In this document: positions 1-4,180 of the stretch, one piece after another
Layout: every line of letters begins with the position of its first letter
Position numbering within the stretch: position 1 is the first letter of the stretch
Origin: GCA-2688775 sp964524225
Lineage (GTDB): Archaea; Nanobdellota; Nanobdellia; Woesearchaeales; GW2011-AR4
Direction of reading: 5' to 3'
Length of the DNA stretch: 5,974 bases
NCBI GenBank assembly: GCA_964524225.1
Contig: CAZGEW010000075.1
Span: 1 to 5,974, forward strand
Position numbers and translations under genes: made by a program
Notes under the pieces: model-generated
What the model was told of the DNA's origin: nothing
Database searches by the model: none
The model's input: only the letters and a program-made list of their open reading frames with translations

Positions 1-51
1 TTGGATTAAATTACGCAATATAGTATTTGTTGGTCCGGTTCTTTTCGACAT
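1..51 (-). CDS. rpl18e: Large ribosomal subunit protein L18e, N-terminal 17 codons (runs off the left edge)
   Basis: A minus-strand ATG at 49-51 opens a frame that stays open to the window edge and reads MSKRTGPTNTILRNLIQ. This resembles the start of archaeal L18e proteins, which carry a basic residue followed by a T-x-P-T-N-x-x-L-R-x-L-I pattern. L18e is a 50S subunit protein. Its place just after rpo3 and a tRNA-Leu is the conserved archaeal order (rps13-rps4-rps11-rpo3-[tRNA-Leu]-rpl18e-rpl13-rps9), which supports the call more than the 17 residues alone could. No Shine-Dalgarno site is visible. The ATG lies 11 bases after the 14-bp hairpin at 63-93, so that hairpin is in its 5' leader unless transcription starts inside or after it. 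Only the N-terminus is present, so length and completeness cannot be judged. Confidence 0.8.
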   Translation of the reverse strand, partial: MSKRTGPTNTILRNLIQ

Positions 52-62
52 TTTGACTTTTA

Positions 63-93
63 AAAAATTTCATCGCTTTGCGATGAAATTTTT
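63..93. terminator. Perfect 14-bp hairpin with 3-base loop between tRNA-Leu and rpl18e
   Basis: Bases 63-76 and 80-93 are exact reverse complements around the loop 77-79. The stem has a GC-containing tip (CATCGC/GCGATG) and an A/T foot, so on the minus strand it ends in a run of six T. That makes it look like an intrinsic terminator for the tRNA-Leu transcript, and the A/T foot would work in both directions. It sits directly before the rpl18e start codon, so a role as leader structure of rpl18e is equally possible. A second AT-only inverted repeat lies at 97-104/107-114. Confidence 0.55.
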
Positions 94-140
94 ATCATTA
101 TTTTTTAAAATAATTTTTTCTAATTTGTGTTTGATTATAA

Positions 141-239
141 TGCGGAGGACGTGATTCGAACACGCGCACCCACTAAGGGACAAGGCTTCTGATTAATATC
201 CTCAACCTTGTGCATTTGACCAGGCTCTGCCACCTCCGC
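141..239 (-). tRNA. tRNA-Leu (anticodon GAG) with a 13-base intron
   Basis: On the minus strand the 7-bp acceptor stem GCGGAGG/CCTCCGC (239-233 and 148-142) closes perfectly, with discriminator A at 141 and no encoded CCA. The D stem is GCA/TGC (230-228/214-212), the anticodon stem CAAGG/CCTTG (210-206/185-181), and the T arm at 165-149 has the loop TTCGAAT. A 15-base variable arm (180-166) with a CCC/GGG stem makes it a class II tRNA. Discriminator A fits archaeal tRNA-Leu rather than tRNA-Ser, which normally has G. The anticodon loop is 20 bases instead of 7. Removing 13 bases leaves TTGAGGG with anticodon GAG at 203-201. A tRNA-Leu between rpo3 and rpl18e is a known archaeal arrangement, so it is probably processed from or near the ribosomal transcript. 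Confidence 0.93.
187..199 (-). other. tRNA-Leu intron with bulge-helix-bulge splice motif, between positions 37 and 38
   Basis: The 13-base intron (ATATTAATCAGAA on the minus strand) was placed by folding. TTGA (205-202) pairs with TCAG (192-189) as a 4-bp helix with one G-U pair. It is flanked by the 3-base bulges GGA (201-199) and AAG (188-186), and capped by the 6-base loop TATTAA (198-193). Outside the 3' bulge is the 5-bp anticodon stem. Cutting each bulge at its usual place leaves G37 joined to G38. This is the motif recognised by archaeal tRNA splicing endonuclease. The intron is near the minimum size and has no helix beyond the inner bulge. Confidence 0.85.
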
Positions 240-245
240 ACATGC

Positions 246-281
246 GGCAAAATAATCCCGCATGTGCGGGATTATTTTGCC
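246..281 (-). repeat. 17-bp perfect inverted repeat at the rpo3 3' end / tRNA-Leu 5' end
   Basis: Bases 246-262 and 265-281 are exact reverse complements with a 2-base spacer. On the minus strand the first arm contains the last codons and the TAA stop of rpo3, and the second arm ends 6 bases before nucleotide 1 of the tRNA. No T-run follows, so it is not a simple intrinsic terminator. It may protect the mRNA 3' end after tRNA processing or mark the cleavage site. The tip of the repeat (258-269) is also an exact reverse complement of 236-247, which reaches into the tRNA acceptor strand. Confidence 0.8.
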
Positions 282-1069
282 TTTTTCAATTCTTCAATAA
301 ACTCATCAAGCTGCTCATCAAAGATATCTAATGCTTTATTAACAATTTCCTTGCATGATAGCTGCCCAAATGATTCAATGTAAAATACAAAATCGGTGTT
401 GCTAGCAGTTACTTTGACATTCTTATCTATTGCTGAAAAATCAATCGATAAATCACATTCTAGAACTCTATCTTTGTTGATAGTTAGCTTCCTATCCTTT
501 ATTTCAAAAATGTTATTGTGGTCAACTTCAATAATTGCTTCAGGATTTTTAACTTCTCCAAGTATCTCTACAATTGGCCTATACTTATAGTAAGCGTGAC
601 ATGGTGACCATTTTGTATGCTCTTTACCTCTGCCAAGCATAGCAGTAGCCTCTAGCTCTAAAGTTTGACCTTTTAAAAGCTTGACAATCGGTATATTTAA
701 GTGTACTGGCTTAATTGCTGGGTCCTTGCTTTTTAACTCAGAGGAGTAAACAGTACAACCACCTTTTATCACCCTTAGTACTAGTTTCACTTGGCATCTG
801 TTGCAGCCTTTTCCTTCACATTTGCATTTATCTAGAAGGTTATAAGACTTTAGGTCAGTTTTTAATGGTATTAAGCCTAGTCTATGGGTAATTATCTCAT
901 CATACAATATAGAGTTATTCTTGAAAAATTCAACTTCATCAATACTCATTGTTGGAACTTCAGCTACCATAATCCTCCTTAGCGTATTTACGTATACTGG
1001 ATTAGAGTCTTTTAAGATAAATGAAAGCTTACCTTGTTCCTTATTATTTTCTAGTACTCTTATTTCCAT
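272..1069 (-). CDS. rpo3: DNA-directed RNA polymerase subunit D (Rpo3, alpha/Rpb3 homologue)
   Basis: This 265-residue protein is the archaeal counterpart of bacterial alpha and eukaryotic Rpb3. Together with Rpo11 it forms the platform on which the two large polymerase subunits assemble. The N-terminal dimerisation motif is clear (PVYVNTLRRIMVAEVPTMSID, about residues 24-44), as is DEIITHRLGLIPL (57-69), and the C-terminus closes with FVFYIESFGQL. Cysteines 82, 84, 89 and 92 (C-x-C-x4-C-x2-C) lie where yeast Rpb3 holds zinc. Domain 3, which in some archaea carries a ferredoxin-like 4Fe-4S insert, is short here; only C157 and C205 lie beyond the zinc site and C105 until C239, so no cluster motif is present. 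The ATG at 1069 is 14 bases after the rps11 stop, without a Shine-Dalgarno site. It is the fourth gene of the ribosomal cluster and presumably cotranscribed. Confidence 0.96.
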   Translation of the reverse strand: MEIRVLENNKEQGKLSFILKDSNPVYVNTLRRIMVAEVPTMSIDEVEFFKNNSILYDEIITHRLGLIPLKTDLKSYNLLDKCKCEGKGCNRCQVKLVLRVIKGGCTVYSSELKSKDPAIKPVHLNIPIVKLLKGQTLELEATAMLGRGKEHTKWSPCHAYYKYRPIVEILGEVKNPEAIIEVDHNNIFEIKDRKLTINKDRVLECDLSIDFSAIDKNVKVTASNTDFVFYIESFGQLSCKEIVNKALDIFDEQLDEFIEELKKAK

Positions 1070-1083
1070 TTTGGTTTGTTGTA

Positions 1084-1479
1084 TTAAACCCTCCTTCCTC
1101 TTCTGCCTCCTTTCTTCCTACAGCCGTCATGCGGCAAAGGCGTTATTTCTTCTATAATGCCTATTCTCAAACCAACTCTTGACAATGCCCTTATAGCTGC
1201 CTGTGCTCCTGGACCAGGGCTTGTTGGACCATTATGACCGCCTGGCGCTTTTATTTTAACATGAATACCTGTAATTCCTTTATCAATTGCAATCTCTGCT
1301 GCTTTCTTAGCTGCAATCATTGCAGCTGTTGGTGAGCCTTCCATTCTATCGCTTTTTACTACCATACCGCCTGAGCCTACAGCTAATGTTTCTGTCCCAG
1401 TTATATCGGTTATATGAATGATTGTATTATTGTAGGATGCATAAATATGCGCTATCCCCCATCTTTGCCTTTGTTCCAT
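1084..1479 (-). CDS. rps11: Small ribosomal subunit protein uS11
   Basis: The 131-residue product matches archaeal uS11, a protein of the 30S platform near the 3' end of 16S rRNA. Visible hallmarks are WGIAHIYASYNNTIIHITD near the N-terminus (residues 7-25), the central GGMVVKSDRMEGSPTAA stretch (37-53), and the conserved end EITPLPHDGCRKKGGRRGRR. Length is usual for the family. The ATG at 1479 comes one base after the TAA of rps4 (1481-1483), with no Shine-Dalgarno site, which indicates a tightly coupled polycistronic message. The next gene, rpo3, starts 14 bases after the stop. Confidence 0.97.
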   Translation of the reverse strand: MEQRQRWGIAHIYASYNNTIIHITDITGTETLAVGSGGMVVKSDRMEGSPTAAMIAAKKAAEIAIDKGITGIHVKIKAPGGHNGPTSPGPGAQAAIRALSRVGLRIGIIEEITPLPHDGCRKKGGRRGRRV

Positions 1480-1480
1480 T

Positions 1481-1999
1481 TTAATGACTTTTTGCCTGAC
1501 TTTGCACAGTTTCTTTTGACAAATTGATTAAGTCCACTAGTTTAATCTTAGACTCTTCATCGATCGATACTAGATAAGATGGTGTTGTTATTTTTTTGTT
1601 GTCTACACAAATATGCTCATGTGTTATGAATTGCCTCGCCTGAAGCATTGTTTTTGCAAGCTGTTTTCTACAAACAAGTGTTTGAAGCCTTCTTTCCAAA
1701 ATATCTTTAAGAGTAAGGTTGAGTACATCTTCAAGCCTTGAGTTTTTTTCCAATAAGCCCAATTTATAAAGTCTGCTCATTAATTGCCCCTTTTCCATTT
1801 CAGATTGAGCAGTCCTCTCTCCTATGATTATTTTTGCTCTGTTCAAGAATTTCTTCAAGACAGAATCCATTTTACGGATTTCATATTTCCTTCTTAAGCC
1901 ATATTTATTCAATATTTCCTTCTCTGCCAATATTCTTTCCCTTTGCCATGGATGAGTTGGCTTAGAAAATTTCTTTCTCTGTCTTTTTGGATCTCCCAT
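1481..1999 (-). CDS. rps4: Small ribosomal subunit protein uS4
   Basis: The protein is uS4, a primary 16S rRNA binder that nucleates assembly of the 30S body. The start chosen is the ATG at 1999, giving 172 residues that begin MGDPKRQRKKFSKPTHPW, the standard archaeal uS4 N-terminus. An in-frame ATG 24 bases upstream (2023) would add eight residues and overlap rps13, and is less likely. With the chosen start the ATG follows the rps13 TAA by one base, the same spacing as rps4/rps11. The C-terminal half holds the S4 RNA-binding domain (RRLQTLVCRKQLAKTMLQAR and the following ICVDNKKITTPSYLVS). The upstream AGGAAAA, inside the rps13 end, is at best a weak ribosome site. Confidence 0.96.
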   Translation of the reverse strand: MGDPKRQRKKFSKPTHPWQRERILAEKEILNKYGLRRKYEIRKMDSVLKKFLNRAKIIIGERTAQSEMEKGQLMSRLYKLGLLEKNSRLEDVLNLTLKDILERRLQTLVCRKQLAKTMLQARQFITHEHICVDNKKITTPSYLVSIDEESKIKLVDLINLSKETVQSQAKSH

Positions 2000-2000
2000 T

Positions 2001-2486
2001 TTAGACTTTTCCTGCTTTCGCACCTTCTTTTCTCTTTACCCCTAACACTTTTCCTTTGTTCTTTCTAAAATTTGATCTTGTTCTTTGCCCTCTAACTGGC
2101 AATCCAAGTGAATGTCTTACCCCTTTGTATGATTTAATCTTTTTCATCATTTTGACATCGTTATCTTGAGTGAAAGTTAAAGTAGAGCCGACTAGATGTT
2201 TATCAACATCATATTCTGGATCTTTTTTTCTATTGAAAAGCCATGAAGGAATGCCAAATTTTGAAGGTGCTTTTATAATTTCATCTATTTTGTTAGCTTG
2301 CTCATCTGTTAAATACCCTGTCTTCATTGTATTTTGAATGTTTGCTGCATTTAATATAGCATTAGAAAACATAAATCTGATCCCCTTTATTTTAGTTAGG
2401 GCATGATAGATATGTTTGTTTCCGTCTAAGTCAGTGTTTGCAATTCTTACAAAATACTTTAATTCCTGTTTTTGCTCTTCTGCCAT
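2001..2486 (-). CDS. rps13: Small ribosomal subunit protein uS13
   Basis: The 161-residue protein is archaeal uS13, located in the 30S head where it contacts 5S-side bridges and P-site tRNA. Motifs seen are LKYFVRIANTDLDGNKHI (residues 9-26), the helical region around KIKGIRFMFSNAI, and the basic tail SYKGVRHSLGLPVRGQRTRS followed by a Lys/Arg-rich extension that reaches the P site. It is the first gene of the ribosomal cluster here. The ATG at 2486 has no Shine-Dalgarno site. A TATA-like box about 35 bases upstream would start the transcript about 8-10 bases before the ATG. A second upstream promoter-like site precedes the GC-rich island. Confidence 0.96.
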   Translation of the reverse strand: MAEEQKQELKYFVRIANTDLDGNKHIYHALTKIKGIRFMFSNAILNAANIQNTMKTGYLTDEQANKIDEIIKAPSKFGIPSWLFNRKKDPEYDVDKHLVGSTLTFTQDNDVKMMKKIKSYKGVRHSLGLPVRGQRTRSNFRKNKGKVLGVKRKEGAKAGKV

Positions 2487-2488
2487 AT

Positions 2489-2500
2489 TATCTATAGATA
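2489..2500. promoter_or_regulatory. 12-base perfect palindrome at the rps13 start, possible operator
   Basis: TATCTATAGATA is a perfect palindrome ending 3 bases before the rps13 ATG and overlapping the predicted transcription start. A dimeric regulator binding here would block initiation of the whole ribosomal cluster. The composition is AT-rich, so chance occurrence cannot be excluded. Confidence 0.25.
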
Positions 2501-2516
2501 GCCGAGAAATAAGCGT

Positions 2517-2526
2517 AATTTATTAA
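2517..2526 (-). promoter_or_regulatory. TATA-like box for rps13
   Basis: On the minus strand TTAATAAATT, preceded by the purine-rich AGGG, is centred about 35 bases before the rps13 ATG. Archaeal TATA boxes sit about 25 bases before the start site, so transcription would begin near 2496, giving a very short leader. Confidence 0.4.
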
Positions 2527-2530
2527 CCCT

Positions 2531-2631
2531 AAAAACGCTCCGGTAGCTGCTTGCGTCCGACATGGCGAGTGAGTCTCTCACGAGTCTCACAGGTCACTAG
2601 CAAGCTCGCTAGCTTTTGAACTCGGGCTGAA
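2531..2631 (-). ncRNA. Candidate structured RNA or repeat element: GC-rich self-complementary island
   Basis: About 57% of the bases are G or C, in a window that is roughly one third GC, and no gene lies here. The segment is full of complementary words: CTAGC/GCTAG (2598-2602/2609-2613), GTGAG/CTCAC (2569-2573/2577-2581), GCTTGC/GCAAGC extended by TAGC/GCTA, which joins 2611-2600 to 2555-2544, and GAGTCTC twice. On the minus strand it begins about 25 bases after a TATA-like box (2653-2664) and ends in five T (2535-2531), as a small independent RNA gene would. It does not fold as a tRNA (no valid T arm) and shows no recognisable 5S, SRP or RNase P core. It could instead be the leader of the rps13 operon or one copy of a dispersed palindromic repeat. 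The strand is an inference. Confidence 0.4.
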
Positions 2632-2652
2632 TTTATGAGTTAGTATATTATG

Positions 2653-2664
2653 TTTATTTAAAAA
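2653..2664 (-). promoter_or_regulatory. TATA-like box upstream of the GC-rich island
   Basis: On the minus strand TTTTTAAATAAA is preceded by purine-containing AAGC, like a BRE/TATA pair. Counting about 25 bases from its centre puts the start near 2632, exactly where the GC-rich island begins. The surrounding stretch 2640-2869 otherwise holds no gene that I can support. Confidence 0.4.
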
Positions 2665-2830
2665 GCTTACTGTTTTGTGATACTGTTACCTTAAGGGGCT
2701 TATATATTAAATCGAGGATAGACTAAATTCGTATAAAAATACAGTTCTTAAAGAATCTTACAATAACATCTCAATCATAATTAGAGGATTGTTAATCACA
2801 TTATATATTTTAGCCTCAAACAAATCAACG

Positions 2831-2857
2831 TAAAAATCTAAATAAGCTTGATGCTTA
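2831..2857 (-). terminator. Weak hairpin plus T-run after the NUDIX gene
   Basis: On the minus strand a 5-bp stem (2857-2853 with 2847-2843, loop of 5) lies 13 bases after the NUDIX stop codon. It is followed by a T5 run at 2836-2832. The stem is weak, but archaeal termination depends mainly on the T-run. Confidence 0.3.
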
Positions 2858-2869
2858 AGCCCATTCTTT

Positions 2870-3295
2870 CTATTCAGCCATCTTCTTATACAAGAAGTGA
2901 TTTACTTTTCTTAATAAATCTTTAGAAGTGTTGAAAGTTAATCTTTTGTATGCACGCTCATAATTCATCCACGCATATCCTATATGCTCATACGATATTG
3001 TTACTTCTTCTTCATTAGTTTCAATCAGATAAAATGTCACTTCCTTGTATATTACTTGGGCATCCTTTTTATAGTAATAGTTTATACTTTCCCTAAAACC
3101 ATCAATAAATTTAATGTCCTCAATCCCAGTTTCTTCTCTTACCTCACGGCTCACAGTCATCTTTTCGTCCTCTTTTTTCTCTTGGTTACCCTTAGGAAAA
3201 TCCCAATGGCCAGCTTCATAATGAAGGAGGAGGTACTTAATGCTTTTATTTACTCTTCTAAAGACAATAGCTCCACAGCTTTTTTCTTTTGGCAT
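2870..3295 (-). CDS. NUDIX hydrolase, Ap4A (diadenosine tetraphosphate) hydrolase-like
   Basis: The 141-residue protein carries a complete Nudix box G-x5-E-x7-R-E-V-x-E-E-x-G-I: G36, E42, R50, E51, E54, E55, G57. The glutamates bind the Mg2+ ions that activate water. The preceding GHWDFPKG (residues 29-36) and the C-terminal EHIGYAWMNYERAYKRLTF, with a following helix, are typical of the asymmetric Ap4A hydrolase (NUDT2-like) branch, which splits Ap4A into ATP and AMP. The exact substrate is inferred from these family features; other dinucleoside polyphosphates, or RNA 5' ends, remain possible. The ATG at 3295 has no Shine-Dalgarno site but lies about 27 bases from the centre of a TATA-like box, so the mRNA is probably leaderless. 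It is transcribed divergently from tfe. Cytoplasmic; no signal peptide or membrane segment. Confidence 0.88.
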   Translation of the reverse strand: MPKEKSCGAIVFRRVNKSIKYLLLHYEAGHWDFPKGNQEKKEDEKMTVSREVREETGIEDIKFIDGFRESINYYYKKDAQVIYKEVTFYLIETNEEEVTISYEHIGYAWMNYERAYKRLTFNTSKDLLRKVNHFLYKKMAE

Positions 3296-3315
3296 TATAG
3301 ATGGGAATTGCCTTT

Positions 3316-3326
3316 CCTATAAAAAC
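3316..3326 (-). promoter_or_regulatory. TATA-like box for the NUDIX gene (leaderless transcript)
   Basis: On the minus strand GTTTTTATAGG is centred about 27 bases before the ATG at 3295, so a start at +25 would fall on or next to the A of the ATG. This is the usual geometry of leaderless archaeal mRNAs. Confidence 0.45.
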
Positions 3327-3340
3327 ATTTATTCTTGTCA

Positions 3341-3420
3341 AACAAAACATTTAAATATAAGATATACTACAAAAAATATATATTTTAATATATATACTAA
3401 AAAATAATAAAGTTTATATA
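3341..3420. promoter_or_regulatory. Extremely AT-rich divergent promoter region between the NUDIX gene and tfe
   Basis: Only about 7 of 80 bases are G or C, and the tract is made of TATA/TTTAAA-type words on both strands. It separates two divergently transcribed genes. Easily melted DNA with several possible TATA boxes fits a bidirectional promoter. Nothing marks it as a replication origin: there is no repeated origin-recognition box nearby. Confidence 0.5.
3411..3420 (+). promoter_or_regulatory. TATA box for the tfe leader or upstream RNA
   Basis: TTTATATA at 3413-3420, preceded by the purine-rich AATAAAG (BRE-like), is the best archaeal TATA match in the intergenic region. It predicts a start near 3440, where the first hairpin of the leader begins. 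Confidence 0.5.
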
Positions 3421-3439
3421 TTACTAGTGCTAATTTGGT

Positions 3440-3630
3440 ATGCAGTAGTCTTCTCTAGCTATTGCATTAATAAAATAAGGTTATATTAAGGATTATTTGG
3501 AAGAAGGGGGGGTGGAGAAGAAAAGTAAAATTATCATGTTTTTAATTTATCCCACCTTTTAAGGTGCTGTAGGAGTTTTTCTATCACCTCTTTTCTTCTA
3601 CAACAAACCTTAAAAGAGTGGGATTTAATA
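3440..3630 (+). ncRNA. Candidate structured leader RNA of tfe, or separate small RNA
   Basis: From the predicted start to the tfe ATG there are about 195 bases without a gene, but with two clear hairpins. Hairpin 1 pairs 3440-3448 with 3459-3467 (9 bp, one G-U) around the pyrimidine-rich loop TCTTCTCTAG. Hairpin 2 pairs 3549-3565 with 3607-3624 (17 bp, single bulged A3617). After a small internal loop it continues with 3568-3575/3595-3602 (8 bp, one G-U) and a 19-base pyrimidine-rich loop. Between them a purine tract (3501-3525, with seven G in a row) can pair with loop 1 (GAGAAGA 3515-3521 with 3449-3455) or with CTTTTCTTCT (3590-3599), the latter competing with hairpin 2. No box C/D or H/ACA signature fits. 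No known riboswitch was recognised. Confidence 0.45.
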
Positions 3631-3637
3631 ATTTAAG

Positions 3638-4168
3638 ATGAAATTAACCAATGCAAAAATTTACGATACAGTTAAGGAAGTAATTGGTGAAGACTCAATT
3701 AAAATAATTGATTATCTAAAAGATAAAAAAAACATATCAGATTTTAAGATAGCTGAAAAAGTTGATAGAGACATACACGAAGTTAGGAACATTCTCTATA
3801 GGCTATATAACTATAACCTTGTTACTTATTACAGGAAAAAGGATAGGCAAAAAGGATGGTATATTAGCTACTGGACATTTAATAAGAGAAGAGTTAAGAA
3901 TCTCTTAGAAAAGATAAATAAAGAAAAACTTGAAAAATACATTTACAGACTTAAAGAAGAAGAAACCAATTTCGGCAATTTTTACCTTTGTCCAAATGCA
4001 TGCATAAGAGTTGGATTTGAAAAGGCTACTGATTTAGAGTTTAGATGTCCTGAATGTGGTAGCATACTTAATCATCAGGATAACACAAAAACAATTGACT
4101 TCTTAAGAGAGAAGATTAAGGGATTGCAGGTTAATGGTAATGGAAGGTCTTTAAAGAGTAAAACATAA
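3638..4168 (+). CDS. tfe: Transcription factor E, alpha subunit (TFE)
   Basis: The 176-residue protein is archaeal TFE, homologue of TFIIE-alpha. It joins the preinitiation complex with TBP, TFB and polymerase and helps open the promoter. The N-terminal half is a winged-helix domain (about residues 15-90: DYLKDKKNISDFKIAEKVDR, then EVRNILYRLYNYNLVTYYRKKD). A charged helix (84-110) leads to a C-terminal zinc ribbon with C118, C122, C137 and C140 in the family pattern FYLCPNACIR...FEKA...FRCPECG. A short tail rich in Lys/Asn follows. Length is typical. The ATG at 3638 is 13 bases after hairpin 2 and lacks a Shine-Dalgarno site. Next to it, 12 bases downstream, is ald; there is no functional link known between the two. 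Confidence 0.95.
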   Translation: MKLTNAKIYDTVKEVIGEDSIKIIDYLKDKKNISDFKIAEKVDRDIHEVRNILYRLYNYNLVTYYRKKDRQKGWYISYWTFNKRRVKNLLEKINKEKLEKYIYRLKEEETNFGNFYLCPNACIRVGFEKATDLEFRCPECGSILNHQDNTKTIDFLREKIKGLQVNGNGRSLKSKT

Positions 4169-4180
4169 TTTTGCTCAAGC

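Noticed and set aside
2..154. Plus-strand frame open from base 2 to about 154
   Set aside because: It runs into the tRNA gene, crosses a hairpin and is antisense to the rpl18e start.
396..590. Plus-strand open frame of 64 codons inside rpo3
   Set aside because: It lies wholly within the well-supported rpo3 gene on the opposite strand and has no recognisable family.
921..1157. Plus-strand hydrophobic open frame across the rpo3/rps11 junction
   Set aside because: It is antisense to two conserved genes; hydrophobicity is a by-product of the complementary codons.
1481..2023. Longer uS4 starting at 2023
   Set aside because: The family N-terminus begins at MGDPKRQRK, and the ATG at 1999 keeps the one-base spacing seen at the next junction.
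2531..2631. Reading the GC-rich island as a tRNA-Ser, 5S rRNA or SRP RNA
   Set aside because: GTTCAAA and GAACTCGG fragments recall T-loop and 5S motifs, but the needed stems do not pair, the segment is too short, and no acceptor stem closes on either strand.
2984..3322. Plus-strand open frame of 112 codons opposite the NUDIX gene
   Set aside because: The opposite strand has a complete Nudix box and family-wide similarity; this frame has no motif.
3341..3420. AT-rich tract as a replication origin
   Set aside because: No repeated origin-recognition boxes and no orc1/cdc6 gene nearby; a divergent promoter explains it.
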